Below, in pieces: positions 20,471-29,346 of a DNA stretch of 64,000 nt (position 1 is the first letter of the stretch; the number at the start of each line of letters is the position of its first letter). This DNA is from Sporomusa malonica. GTDB lineage: Bacteria > Bacillota > Negativicutes > Sporomusales > Sporomusaceae. The stretch spans positions 1 to 64,000 of the forward strand of contig NZ_FWXI01000016.1 in assembly GCF_900176355.1 (NCBI RefSeq), written 5' to 3'. A model generated the notes under the pieces. It worked only from the letters and a program-made list of their open reading frames with translations, did no database searches and was not told the DNA's origin. A program made the position numbers and the translations under genes.

Positions 20471-21265
20471 CTATTTAGCGAGTAGTATTGGTGTGAGTTT
20501 AGCTTCTTGAGCTTGTGCCGGGCCGATATAACTGTGGCGGGCCATGGCAGCAAGCACAATGGCTTGGCGCTGCTTAGCAGCCGCAAAATCAACATAGGGT
20601 GATGTAAGCGAGGGGGCATTCGGCAGCCCAGCCAACATGGCGCATTCTGCTAAGTTAAGATGAAATGGCGGCTTTCCAAAGTAAATGGCTGAGGCTTCGC
20701 CAATCCCGTAAGCGCCGGAGCCAAAATAGATGGTATTTAGGTACATTTCAAGAATTTCTTCTTTGGAATAGCGCAGCTCGATACTTACTGCTAAGATAAA
20801 CTCTTCAAGCTTGCGGCCGAGTGTGCGTTCTTGTGATAAAAAAAGATTCTTAATAAGCTGCTGGGTAATTGTGCTGCCGCCTTCGGCATAGGAGCCAGTT
20901 TGAACATTGACTAATGTTGCCCGCAGAATACCCTCAATGTCAAACCCCATATGTTGATAAAACCGGTTATCTTCAACAGCAATAATGGCCTGCTGCAGGG
21001 GGAGCGGGATATCATTCAGACGTACATAGCTTTTTTTGTCTAATCTAGCGTCAACCGCGCTTTTAAGAAAGATTACCCGGTGGACTCGATCCCAGGCACT
21101 TTTAACACTAGCTGCTGTATCTGCAGTTCCTGCCGGCAGTATAGTGGTCTTGGGGATAGCCGATCGAAGGAGTAGGTCGCCGCCTGCCCACCAAAAGGTG
21201 ACAGTAAAGATGATCAATAATAAGGCTAGAAGCCTGCCTATTCGTAACCGTGAAATGTTCAACAT
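20471..21265 (-). CDS. Monofunctional peptidoglycan glycosyltransferase (GT51)
   Basis: This 264-residue protein has one N-terminal membrane segment (about residues 11-27) and a GT51 domain that polymerizes lipid II outside the membrane. The catalytic glutamate is E98 in VEDNRFYQHMGFD, with GGSTITQQLIKN at 129-140 and KEEILEMYLN at 168-177. There is no transpeptidase domain, so it resembles MtgA or a truncated class A PBP. The ATG at 21265 follows GGGAGGTGAG; a longer reading adds 8 residues without a better site. It is divergent from cwlD. Confidence 0.9.
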   Translation of the reverse strand: MLNISRLRIGRLLALLLIIFTVTFWWAGGDLLLRSAIPKTTILPAGTADTAASVKSAWDRVHRVIFLKSAVDARLDKKSYVRLNDIPLPLQQAIIAVEDNRFYQHMGFDIEGILRATLVNVQTGSYAEGGSTITQQLIKNLFLSQERTLGRKLEEFILAVSIELRYSKEEILEMYLNTIYFGSGAYGIGEASAIYFGKPPFHLNLAECAMLAGLPNAPSLTSPYVDFAAAKQRQAIVLAAMARHSYIGPAQAQEAKLTPILLAK

Positions 21266-21369
21266 CTCACCTCCCTTAAAGCTGAACACTCATCTATATT
21301 TTAGCATTTAATTGTGCAATAGAGAATACAGTGTAAGTAGCAAAGGCTGAAAGAAGGGCAGGGATAAAC

Positions 21370-22086
21370 ATGCGAGTATGGGCAGTGCCGCGGCGAAGAG
21401 TATTAAGCGCGGTGGTTTTCAGCATTGCAGTAGTGGTATTAAACCTCCTGACACTGCGCTATCTGGTTGTGGATGATATTGAGAATGTCAATCTGTCAGT
21501 GCTTGCAGGTAAGACAGTTGCCATTGATGCTGGGCACGGCGGGATTGACGATGGCGCAAAATGGTATGGTATTGACGAAAAGAACATTAACTTGGCAATT
21601 GCTGCAAAACTAGTAAGTATCCTATCTGACAACGGAGCGACGCCAGTACTTACCCGCGAGGGTGATGTAGACTATTACACTAAGGGGAAAGGTGGCAAAC
21701 GTAATGACCTGCTAAAACGAGCTGAAATTATTGAAAGCTCTGGAGCTAACGTTTTTGTCAGTATCCATTGCAATGCCATCAGAGGCGCTAACTGGTCAGG
21801 TGCCCAGGTGTTCTATAATCCGAAGCTTGAAGAAAATAAACAATTGGCGGAGCGTATGCAGTATGCGCTAAAAAGTTTTCCTGCTGGCAACAAGCGCCAA
21901 ATCAAGCAGGATTCTGATATCATTTTATTGAAAACTGTAAATGTACCAGGCGTGCTAGTTGAAGCTGGTTTTATCAGTAATGCAGAAGAGGCAGCGCGCC
22001 TTAATAGCGAGGCTTATCAGCAAAAGCTGGCTGAGTATATCGCCAAAGCGCTGGCGTATCATTTCAGCCAGAATGTGGGAAGATAA
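21370..22086 (+). CDS. cwlD: N-acetylmuramoyl-L-alanine amidase, CwlD-like
   Basis: This 238-residue exported amidase has an N-terminal membrane anchor (about 11-30) and an Amidase_3 domain. Zinc ligands are H56 (DAGHGG), E70 and H133 (SIHCNA), and the catalytic glutamate is E198 (VEAGFISN). Length and architecture match CwlD, which acts with PdaA in making muramic-delta-lactam of the spore cortex. That points to endospore formation. A generic cell-separation amidase is the alternative. Confidence 0.88.
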   Translation: MRVWAVPRRRVLSAVVFSIAVVVLNLLTLRYLVVDDIENVNLSVLAGKTVAIDAGHGGIDDGAKWYGIDEKNINLAIAAKLVSILSDNGATPVLTREGDVDYYTKGKGGKRNDLLKRAEIIESSGANVFVSIHCNAIRGANWSGAQVFYNPKLEENKQLAERMQYALKSFPAGNKRQIKQDSDIILLKTVNVPGVLVEAGFISNAEEAARLNSEAYQQKLAEYIAKALAYHFSQNVGR

Positions 22087-22118
22087 GAAACGCATGACGT
22101 ACTGAAGGGAGCGATTCT

Positions 22119-22952
22119 ATGGACAACTTGGTTGGCTGTGCGCTTATGCCGCATCCGCCGCTTATGATTCCCGAAGTGGGAAAAGCTGAACTCGATACCG
22201 TTAAAACTACTGTTGAAGCCGCTAACCAAGTGGCTGAGATGTTAAAACAAAGCAATCCGCAGACTGTTGTGATCATTACTCCACACGGACCGGTATTTGA
22301 AGATGCGGTTGCTGTCAGCATTCACCCACGCCTGCGGGGCAGCATGGCCAGTTTTGGTGCGCCTGATGTAGCCCTTGCCTTTGAGACTGATAATTTATTA
22401 ATAAAGCATGTCATTCGCAGCTGTCAGCGGCTTGGGATTAACTTAATGGAATTAACTGACGATGTGGCAAAAAATTACCGGGTCTCATTAAATCTTGATC
22501 ATGGCGCGTTTGTACCACTCTATTATCTTGCTAAAGCAGGGTTTAAAGGGCAGATTGTGCATTTATCCATGGGCATGCTGGCCTATGAGGAAATGTATAC
22601 CTTCGGCAAAGCCGTCCAGGCGGCTATCGGTAATCTGGACAAGCGGGTCGCCGTCATCGCATCAGGTGACTTGTCACATCGCCTCACCCCCGATGCCCCA
22701 GCCGGTTATAACCCACACGGGGCTGAATTTGACAAGCAGGTAGTGGAGGCGCTCAAAAATGCAGATGTCAAAGCACTGCTTAGTATGGATAAAAATTTGA
22801 TCGAAGCGGCTGGTGAATGCGGACTTAGACCAATTTTCTTTCTTATGGGCGTTATGGGCGGACTTGATGTGGAAGTGACAAGTGCGTCCTATGAAGGCCC
22901 GTTTGGTGTAGGCTATGCTGTTGTCGCTTATAAGATTAAAGGTAAGAAATAG
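22119..22952 (+). CDS. amrB: AmmeMemoRadiSam system protein B (MEMO/LigB-like)
   Basis: This 277-residue protein has the class III extradiol dioxygenase (LigB) fold shared with human MEMO1. Metal-site histidines appear in [10 protein letters not shown] (residue 11), [10 protein letters not shown] and the [12 protein letters not shown] and SGDLSHRL segments. Substrate and reaction are unknown. It is the first of three adjacent genes that form the AmmeMemoRadiSam set, 11 bases before amrA. A true aromatic-ring dioxygenase is unlikely in this context. Confidence 0.88.
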   Translation: MDNLVGCALMPHPPLMIPEVGKAELDTVKTTVEAANQVAEMLKQSNPQTVVIITPHGPVFEDAVAVSIHPRLRGSMASFGAPDVALAFETDNLLIKHVIRSCQRLGINLMELTDDVAKNYRVSLNLDHGAFVPLYYLAKAGFKGQIVHLSMGMLAYEEMYTFGKAVQAAIGNLDKRVAVIASGDLSHRLTPDAPAGYNPHGAEFDKQVVEALKNADVKALLSMDKNLIEAAGECGLRPIFFLMGVMGGLDVEVTSASYEGPFGVGYAVVAYKIKGKK

Positions 22953-22963
22953 GGGGCTATAGT

Positions 22964-23479
22964 ATGTATGAACAAAGTGCGCCGGTAGCGCTTGCCCAAG
23001 AAAGTCTTACATATTATCTTGAACATGGCCGGCTTATGGACAAACCTGTCAAGCTACCGGAAATTTTACAAGGAACGGCTGGGGTATTTGTCTCTTTTAA
23101 AAAGCGCGGTCAGTTGCGTGGGTGTATTGGTACGTTTGCTCCTACCCAGCCTACCATAGGGGAAGAAATTATTCAGAACGCTGTTAGCGCTGGGACTGAG
23201 GACCCGCGTTTTCCACCGGTTCGGTTGTCTGAACTCCCTGAACTTGAGATTTCAGTTGACATACTGGGAGCGCCAGAACAGATAGATAGCCTGGCTGAGC
23301 TTGAACCCAAAAAATATGGGGTCATAGTACGTAAGGGCCGGCGTTCAGGGCTGCTCTTGCCTGATCTTGAGGGCGTTGATACAGCTAATGAACAGGTGGC
23401 GATTGCAATGGAGAAGGCCGGTATCCGTCCGGGCGAAGATATTGATCTATACCGTTTTACTGTGACCCGGTATAAGTAA
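22964..23479 (+). CDS. amrA: AmmeMemoRadiSam system protein A (AMMECR1 domain)
   Basis: This 171-residue protein has the AMMECR1 domain. The hallmark RGCIGT is near residue 50 ([19 protein letters not shown]), followed by [21 protein letters not shown]. Human AMMECR1 is a relative; the biochemical role is unknown. It lies between the MEMO-like and radical SAM genes with short gaps, so the three are probably one transcript. Confidence 0.9.
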   Translation: MYEQSAPVALAQESLTYYLEHGRLMDKPVKLPEILQGTAGVFVSFKKRGQLRGCIGTFAPTQPTIGEEIIQNAVSAGTEDPRFPPVRLSELPELEISVDILGAPEQIDSLAELEPKKYGVIVRKGRRSGLLLPDLEGVDTANEQVAIAMEKAGIRPGEDIDLYRFTVTRYK

Positions 23480-23498
23480 CGTAAAGCAGGTGAACTAA

Positions 23499-24488
23499 GT
23501 GCGCGAGGCACTCCACTATCGGCAGCAGGGCAAAGCAGCCGCCTGCAGCCTATGTCCGAAGAATTGCATCATTAGTGAGGGGCAGACTGGTTTTTGCCGG
23601 GTACGCCAGAATACTGGCGGCAAGCTTTACAGCCTAAATTATGCGCAGGCAACTGCCCAGGCGCTTGACCCAATCGAAAAAAAACCATTATATCATTTTT
23701 ATCCTGGCAGCTATATTCTGTCACTTGGTACCTGGGGCTGCAACTTTGCCTGCCAGTTTTGTCAGAACTGGCATATTGCCCAAGAAAAACCGCCTGTTAC
23801 CACACTTGAACCCCAGGCTGCGGCTGCGTTAGCCAGTCAGCTTGTCGGCCAGGGGAATATCGGCATAGCCTACACTTATTCTGAACCCAGCGTATGGTAT
23901 GAATATATTCTAGATACCGCCAGCTTGGTACAAGCAGCCGGGCTTAAAAACGTGCTTGTTTCTAATGGATTTATTAATCAGCAGCCACTCACTGAGTTGT
24001 TGCCGTATATTGACGCCATGAACATTGATGTAAAGGCATTCAATAAGGATTTTTACGAGAAAGTGTGTGCCGGACAGCTTGAGCATGTTAAACAGACAGT
24101 CGAACAGGCAGCTAAGCACTGTCATGTGGAGGTTACCACGTTAGTCGTTCCCGGGCTCAATGACTCTGAAGCCGAAATAGCTGGCCTGGCCGAATGGCTG
24201 GCAGGCATAAATCCGGACATACCGCTGCACTTCTCAAGATACTTTCCCAACTACAAAATGGACGCTCCGCCAACCCCTGTCAGCACACTGCACCTGGCCT
24301 ACAAAATTGCCCGTCAATCTCTCAACTATGTTTATATCGGCAATGTGGGCGGCGATGGCGCAAATACATACTGTCCAGAGTGTGGCTATAAAGTAATTGA
24401 CCGTCTAGGTAGGTATAGCAAGTTAAACCAAAAAAACTGCCCCCAGTGCGGGAGCAGTATCACAATTACAGGAGAAGTCAAGTTTTAA
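23499..24488 (+). CDS. amrS: AmmeMemoRadiSam system radical SAM enzyme
   Basis: This 329-residue protein has the radical SAM cluster motif C81-x3-C85-x2-C88 in GTWGCNFACQFCQNWH. It has an N-terminal cysteine cluster (C16, C19, C23, C33) like pyruvate-formate-lyase-activating relatives, and a C-terminal four-cysteine ribbon (CPEC...CPQC). It likely modifies a partner protein or small molecule together with the preceding two products. The start is GTG at 23499. A terminator follows directly. Confidence 0.9.
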   Translation: MREALHYRQQGKAAACSLCPKNCIISEGQTGFCRVRQNTGGKLYSLNYAQATAQALDPIEKKPLYHFYPGSYILSLGTWGCNFACQFCQNWHIAQEKPPVTTLEPQAAAALASQLVGQGNIGIAYTYSEPSVWYEYILDTASLVQAAGLKNVLVSNGFINQQPLTELLPYIDAMNIDVKAFNKDFYEKVCAGQLEHVKQTVEQAAKHCHVEVTTLVVPGLNDSEAEIAGLAEWLAGINPDIPLHFSRYFPNYKMDAPPTPVSTLHLAYKIARQSLNYVYIGNVGGDGANTYCPECGYKVIDRLGRYSKLNQKNCPQCGSSITITGEVKF

Positions 24489-24492
24489 CGGC

Positions 24493-24530
24493 AGAGGCAA
24501 CTGCTAATAATCTGTGGCCTCTTTTTTTCT
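24493..24530 (+). terminator. Terminator of the AmmeMemoRadiSam operon
   Basis: AGAGGC (24493-24498) pairs with GCCTCT (24517-24522), followed by TTTTTTCTTTT. The stem is short but the T-tract is strong. Confidence 0.7.
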
Positions 24531-24594
24531 TTTATGGCATTTATTCCAAAATATCCCAACAAATAAACTGATGTATACATGAATACAAAAAATA

Positions 24595-24625
24595 CTTGCA
24601 TTAATATTCATTAATAATGTATAAT
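24595..24625 (+). promoter_or_regulatory. argC promoter with overlapping ARG box
   Basis: TTGCAT (24596-24601), an 18-base spacer and TATAAT (24620-24625) form a promoter. Across the -35 and spacer lies TGCAT-TAAT-ATTCA (24597-24610), one mismatch from the ArgR/AhrC consensus TGAAT-N4-ATTCA. A half-site-like ATGAATACAAAA sits just upstream. Occupied ArgR would block RNA polymerase, so arginine repression of argCJBDF is inferred. Confidence 0.75.
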
Positions 24626-24651
24626 TACAAATAAGAAAAGGAGCGAAGCCC

Positions 24652-25692
24652 ATGAAAATAAGCATTGTAGGAGCTACCGGATACACCGGTGCGGAACTCT
24701 TACGTATTTTGGCATCCCACCCAGCTGCCGAAGTATTGTATATTACCTCAGAAAGCCAGCCAGGTACTGACATTAACGAAGTATATCCTCATTTAACCCG
24801 TTTTTACAATAAAACACTCGCAAGCTTGGCTGATCTGGATAAAATTGCTATAGAGAGCGACGTCATCTTTATTGGTTTGCCTCATGGCCATGCCATGGAA
24901 GTCGGCCGTAAAGCGACTGCCGCTAATCCTAATATAAGAATTATTGATTTAGGAGCCGACTACCGGTTTAAGAATCATGACGTGTATGAACAGTGGTATA
25001 AAGTGCCCCATACGCACAAGGAAGCCCAAGCGGTATACGGGCTGACAGAACTAAACCGCAGCCAAGTTCGTGAGGCAGCTATTGTCGGTAACCCAGGCTG
25101 CTATACCACCGCCAGCATCTTAGCGCTGGCACCACTGGTTCAGCATAAACTCATTGACCTGACCTCCATTATCGTTGACGCCAAATCAGGCGTATCTGGC
25201 GCCGGACGCAGTTTAAGCCTGGGGTCACATTTTACTGAGGTGTTTGAGAGCGTCAAGGCCTATAACGTGGCAGGCCACAGACATACGCCTGAGATTGAGG
25301 CCGTATTGGGTGAACTGGCTGGTGAAGAGCTTGTTATTAGCTTTACACCGCACCTGATTCCTATGCCTAGAGGTATTCTGAGTACTTGTTATGCCCGCTT
25401 AAAGGAGGGTGTATCCCCAGAAAAAGTTGATGAGGCATACGACTCAATGTATGGCAGTGAATATTTTATTCGATTGTTAGGGCGGGGAGGCTATCCTGCC
25501 ACCAAAAATACGCGTGGTACCAATTTTTGCGACCTGGGCTGGCATATTGACAAACGAACCGGACGAGTCATTGCAATAGCCGCAATCGATAACCTGGTTA
25601 AGGGTGCAGCCGGTCAGGCAATACAGAATATGAACGTTATGTTTAAGATGGAGGAGCGGACAGGACTAGACAACGCTCCACTTTATCCGTAG
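24652..25692 (+). CDS. argC: N-acetyl-gamma-glutamyl-phosphate reductase
   Basis: This 346-residue enzyme carries out the third step of arginine synthesis, the NADPH-dependent reduction of acetylglutamyl phosphate. The nucleotide-binding start is SIVGATGYTGAELLRIL and the catalytic cysteine is C150 in GNPGCYTT. It leads the arg operon behind an ARG-box promoter. Its stop codon overlaps the first arm of the palindromic repeat at 25689. Confidence 0.97.
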   Translation: MKISIVGATGYTGAELLRILASHPAAEVLYITSESQPGTDINEVYPHLTRFYNKTLASLADLDKIAIESDVIFIGLPHGHAMEVGRKATAANPNIRIIDLGADYRFKNHDVYEQWYKVPHTHKEAQAVYGLTELNRSQVREAAIVGNPGCYTTASILALAPLVQHKLIDLTSIIVDAKSGVSGAGRSLSLGSHFTEVFESVKAYNVAGHRHTPEIEAVLGELAGEELVISFTPHLIPMPRGILSTCYARLKEGVSPEKVDEAYDSMYGSEYFIRLLGRGGYPATKNTRGTNFCDLGWHIDKRTGRVIAIAAIDNLVKGAAGQAIQNMNVMFKMEERTGLDNAPLYP

Positions 25693-25814
25693 GCTGGTTG
25701 AAAACGCTCATCTGCGTTGTTACTCCTGCGGTTGCTTGCTTGCGTACCAACTGCGTACGCGGCGCGGCACAATCCTCGTCGTGCCTAGCATCTGAACATT
25801 TTGAACCAGCCTAC
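25689..25814. repeat. Imperfect palindromic repeat R2, copy 1
   Basis: A 126-bp element fills the argC-argJ gap. Perfect outer arms GTAGGCTGGTT (25689-25699) and AACCAGCCTAC (25804-25814) enclose a conserved core with an inner inverted pair GCGTAC/GTACGC. The core matches copy 2 at 30291-30409, but the outer arms do not, although each copy's arms pair with each other. The transcript could fold into one long hairpin inside the arg operon. Confidence 0.85.
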
Positions 25815-25836
25815 CTACATTAAGGAGGGAATAAGA

Positions 25837-27048
25837 ATGTTAACCAAAATCTCTGGCGGCATTACTGCACCGCAAGGGTTTAAAGCAGCCGGTGTCCATG
25901 CCGGTATAAAAAAGAATGGCAAAGAGGATATCGGTTTAATCTACAGCACAGTTCCAGCAGCAGCAGCAGCACAGTTCACCACCAATCAGATGGCAGCTGC
26001 GCCTGTAATCGTCTCGCGCCAGGTGATAGAGAACGGCAAAGCCCGAGCCATTATCATTAACTCAGGCTGCGCCAACGCCTGCACCGGCGACCAAGGGATG
26101 ACAGATGCCCGGGTAATGGCACATGAAACAGCCAAAGCCCTTAACGTTGACGACTGTGAAGTACTGGTAGCTTCAACCGGGGTAATCGGTGTCAATCTGC
26201 CTATGGATAAGGTAACCGCTGGGATAACCCAAGCAGCAGCCGGATTATCGGAGAACGGGCACGAACAGGCACTAGCTGCCATAATGACAACAGATACCTT
26301 TTCCAAGTCCTGCGCCTATGAGTTTACTCTTGGCGGCAAACAAGCCAAAATCGCCGGAATTGCCAAAGGCGCTGGCATGATTCACCCCAATATGGCGACA
26401 ATGCTATGCTTTATTACTACCGATGCCGCCATTGCCCCCTCACTGCTAAAACAGGCGCTTAGCCAAGCGGTTGAGCTGTCCTTTAATATGATCACAGTAG
26501 ATGGCGATACCAGTACGAATGATATGGTTGCCGTACTGGCCAACGGCCAAGTGGGTAATGAGTTAATTACTTCGACTGACAGCCAAACCTATCGAGAATT
26601 TTACTCAGTCCTAAAAACAGTGTGTACCGAACTGGCGCAGCTAATTGTACGTGATGGTGAGGGAGCGACGAAATTCCTGGAGATTAATGTTACCCGGGCC
26701 GTATCGTTTGCCGATGCCAAATGCGCCGCAATGGCGATCGCTAAATCGCCGCTTGTTAAAACAGCCTTCTTTGGTCAAGACCCTAACTGGGGGCGTATCC
26801 TCTGTGCTGTGGGTTATTCTGGCGCTAAAACGCAGCCTGACAAAACATCGCTGGCCATCGGTGACCTGACCATTGTAGTCAATGGGCAGGGAGCGGCTAG
26901 CTTTGATACCACTAAGCTCAAAGAAGTTATGGCAGCCAAAGATATTGCGATCACCGTGGATTTAGGTCTCGGTGATGCGTCGGCCACTGTGTGGACTTGC
27001 GATTTTTCCTATGAATATGTCAAGATCAACGGTGAATATACAACCTAA
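25837..27048 (+). CDS. argJ: Bifunctional ornithine acetyltransferase / N-acetylglutamate synthase
   Basis: This 403-residue enzyme recycles the acetyl group from acetylornithine to glutamate, making the pathway cyclic. It autocleaves before a threonine nucleophile, here T188 in HPNMATML. The ATG at 25837 after AAGGAGGG is the start. The 36 upstream bases belong to the palindromic repeat. The 182-base gap to argB carries two repeat types. Confidence 0.96.
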   Translation: MLTKISGGITAPQGFKAAGVHAGIKKNGKEDIGLIYSTVPAAAAAQFTTNQMAAAPVIVSRQVIENGKARAIIINSGCANACTGDQGMTDARVMAHETAKALNVDDCEVLVASTGVIGVNLPMDKVTAGITQAAAGLSENGHEQALAAIMTTDTFSKSCAYEFTLGGKQAKIAGIAKGAGMIHPNMATMLCFITTDAAIAPSLLKQALSQAVELSFNMITVDGDTSTNDMVAVLANGQVGNELITSTDSQTYREFYSVLKTVCTELAQLIVRDGEGATKFLEINVTRAVSFADAKCAAMAIAKSPLVKTAFFGQDPNWGRILCAVGYSGAKTQPDKTSLAIGDLTIVVNGQGAASFDTTKLKEVMAAKDIAITVDLGLGDASATVWTCDFSYEYVKINGEYTT

Positions 27049-27057
27049 CAATGTCAA

Positions 27058-27164
27058 GGGGACGGTTCTTTTGTAAAGAAAACACGGCTTGCGCCGAGCC
27101 TTTGGCGACAGCGGAAGTCGATGTTGCCCTTATCCAGACGGAAAGGGATACTTTCTAACAGGAA
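27058..27164 (-). repeat. Repeat R1, copy B, with GGGGACGGTT motif
   Basis: Bases 27077-27163 are a reverse-oriented copy of R1, about 90 percent like copy A by eye. The CGGC-GCAA-GCCG and CGAC/GTCG hairpins are kept, but the GAAAGT arm is broken (GATACTTTC side). It is preceded by GGGGACGGTTCTTTTG (27058-27073), a motif common in Firmicute intergenic DNA. It separates argJ from argB. Confidence 0.8.
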
Positions 27165-27230
27165 CATAAAACCAATACACCTAAGCTGTCCCCGCGACAG
27201 GCGTAGTTAAAATGGGAAGGGATGATGTAC

Positions 27231-28136
27231 ATGATTAATTCGGTAGAAAAAGCGGCTGTGCTCATAGAAGCTCTGCCATACCTGCAGCGGTTTGCCGGCA
27301 ATACCATTGTCATTAAATACGGCGGCAACGCCATGCTCAACGACGAACTCAAGAAAAGCGTAATGCAAGACATTATTTTTCTTAAATATGCCGGTATCCG
27401 TCCTGTCGTCGTACATGGCGGCGGCCCGGAAATCACCGGAATGCTCAAGAAACTTGGCAAAGAATCCACGTTTGTCAGCGGCCTGAGAGTAACAGATGCC
27501 GAGACGGTAGACATCGCCGAGATGGTGCTAGTCGGCAAGATCAACAGCGAGATCGTCAAATTCCTAAACTTCCTCGGCGCTAAGGCTGTCGGCTTAAGCG
27601 GCAAAGACGCTGACCTCATTATTGCTTCTAAGCATTTGGCTAAAGTACGTGAAGACGGTCAAATCAAAGAAGTCGATATCGGCTTTGTCGGCGATGTGCT
27701 TAAACTGAACATTGGTATACTTGAGAACCTCTTAGACCAAGGCTATATCCCGGTCATTTCACCGATTGGCATTGGCAAAGATGGCGCTACCTACAACATT
27801 AACGCCGACTATGTGGCTGGCGAACTGGCAGCTGCGTTGGGTGCTGAGAAACTGGCATTGATTACAGATGTTGAAGGTATCTACCGTGACTACAATGACA
27901 AGAGCACCTTTGTTTCTACCCTGTCACTGGCTGAAGCCCAGGAGATGATTAAATCAGGCAGCATTGACGGTGGGATGATTCCCAAAGTCGAGGCCTGTGT
28001 AAAAGCGTTGGCAGCTGGGGTAGCCAAGACTCATATTATTGACGGACGCAAACCGCATTCACTGCTGCTCGAAATCTTCACCACCGAGGGTATTGGTACC
28101 GAAGTGGTCAAATATAGGAGGTATATCAGTGGATAA
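27231..28136 (+). CDS. argB: Acetylglutamate kinase
   Basis: This enzyme phosphorylates N-acetylglutamate, often the feedback-controlled step. It is an amino-acid-kinase fold with TIVIKYGGNAML near the N-terminus, VVHGGGPEITGML, and NINADYVAGELAAALGAEKL. About 301 residues. ATGs at 27222 and 27225 are possible alternatives; 27231 is chosen for spacing from GGGAAGG. It overlaps argD by 8 bases. Confidence 0.96.
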   Translation: MINSVEKAAVLIEALPYLQRFAGNTIVIKYGGNAMLNDELKKSVMQDIIFLKYAGIRPVVVHGGGPEITGMLKKLGKESTFVSGLRVTDAETVDIAEMVLVGKINSEIVKFLNFLGAKAVGLSGKDADLIIASKHLAKVREDGQIKEVDIGFVGDVLKLNIGILENLLDQGYIPVISPIGIGKDGATYNINADYVAGELAAALGAEKLALITDVEGIYRDYNDKSTFVSTLSLAEAQEMIKSGSIDGGMIPKVEACVKALAAGVAKTHIIDGRKPHSLLLEIFTTEGIGTEVVKYRRYISG

Positions 28137-29325
28137 ACAAACGGTATTTGACGTTGACCGGGATTATTACATGCCGGTGTTTGCCAGATACTCCATTGTC
28201 CTTACCCATGGCGAAGGACCCTATGTTTATGATAGTGAAGGCAAAAAATATATAGATTTTTTGGCAGGAATTGCTGTTAATGTTCTCGGGCACGCTCATC
28301 CCAAACTGGTTGCAGCAGTTGCTGAACAGGCTGGCAAGATCATTCATTGCTCTAACCTTTATTACACTGAAGGCCAGGCCATGCTGGCTAAATCACTGGC
28401 AACCGCCAGTGGCCTTGATAAAGTTTTTATCGGCAACAGTGGTGCTGAAGCCAATGAAGGGGCCATCAAACTGGCTCGTAAATATGGCAAGGCAATTCAT
28501 CCGGATAAGGTTCAAATCATTACAGCTGAACACTCTTTCCACGGCCGGACACTGGCCACACTAACGGCTACCGCCCAGCCTAAATATCAGCATGGTTATG
28601 AACCACTGCCTGGCGGCTTTGATTATGTACCATTTAACGATATCGCTGCACTTGAAGCAGCTATGTCTGATAAAACGTGCGCTGTCATGCTTGAACCCAT
28701 TCAGGGAGAAGGCGGCGTAAATATGCCTGACCAGGATTACTTTATAAAAGTGAGAGCACTATGTGATAGGTACGGCGCACTCTTAATCCTGGACGAAATT
28801 CAGACAGGAATTGGCCGTACTGGCAAAATGTTTGCTTATGAGCATTATGGCATTAAGCCTGATATTGTTACCCTGGCGAAAGGGCTAGCTGGCGGCGTGC
28901 CCATTGGCGCGTTTATTGCCAGCAATAAAGTTGCCTCTGCCTTTGGCCCTGGTGACCATGGCTCAACCTTTGGCGGCAATCCGCTGGCCTGTGCAGCAGC
29001 CAACGCTGTAATCAATTCTATTCAAGAAGAAAAGCTGATTAATAATGCCCAGGTAATAGGCGAATATTTGATTGCACAGCTCAACGCGCTTAAAGAAAAA
29101 TATCCAGCGCTGATTAGCGAGGTGCGCGGCAAAGGTCTGATGGCTGGTGCCAAACTTACCATTCCAGGGCGGGAGATTGTTAATAGCTGCATGAACCAAG
29201 GCGCTATCATAAATTGTACGGCTGGCGATGTACTCCGGTTTGTGCCGCCGCTTAATATAACAAAAGGTCATGTAGATGAAATGACCGCCATCTTAGAAAA
29301 AACACTGGCGGCTGTGCAACTTTAA
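28129..29325 (+). CDS. argD: Acetylornithine aminotransferase
   Basis: This 398-residue class III PLP aminotransferase converts acetylglutamate semialdehyde to acetylornithine. The PLP lysine is K251 in TLAKGLAGGVP, with GNSGAEANE at 102-110 and LDEIQTGIGRTG. The GTG at 28129 follows TAGGAGG inside argB. A longer frame starting inside argB is not supported. Confidence 0.96.
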   Translation: MDKQTVFDVDRDYYMPVFARYSIVLTHGEGPYVYDSEGKKYIDFLAGIAVNVLGHAHPKLVAAVAEQAGKIIHCSNLYYTEGQAMLAKSLATASGLDKVFIGNSGAEANEGAIKLARKYGKAIHPDKVQIITAEHSFHGRTLATLTATAQPKYQHGYEPLPGGFDYVPFNDIAALEAAMSDKTCAVMLEPIQGEGGVNMPDQDYFIKVRALCDRYGALLILDEIQTGIGRTGKMFAYEHYGIKPDIVTLAKGLAGGVPIGAFIASNKVASAFGPGDHGSTFGGNPLACAAANAVINSIQEEKLINNAQVIGEYLIAQLNALKEKYPALISEVRGKGLMAGAKLTIPGREIVNSCMNQGAIINCTAGDVLRFVPPLNITKGHVDEMTAILEKTLAAVQL

Positions 29326-29346
29326 TCATGGGGGAGTGTATAGGGA

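Noticed and set aside
25689..25814. R2 or R1 elements as CRISPR repeats or an intact insertion sequence
   Set aside because: There is no regular repeat-spacer array, no cas gene and no transposase frame. The copies are far apart and intergenic.
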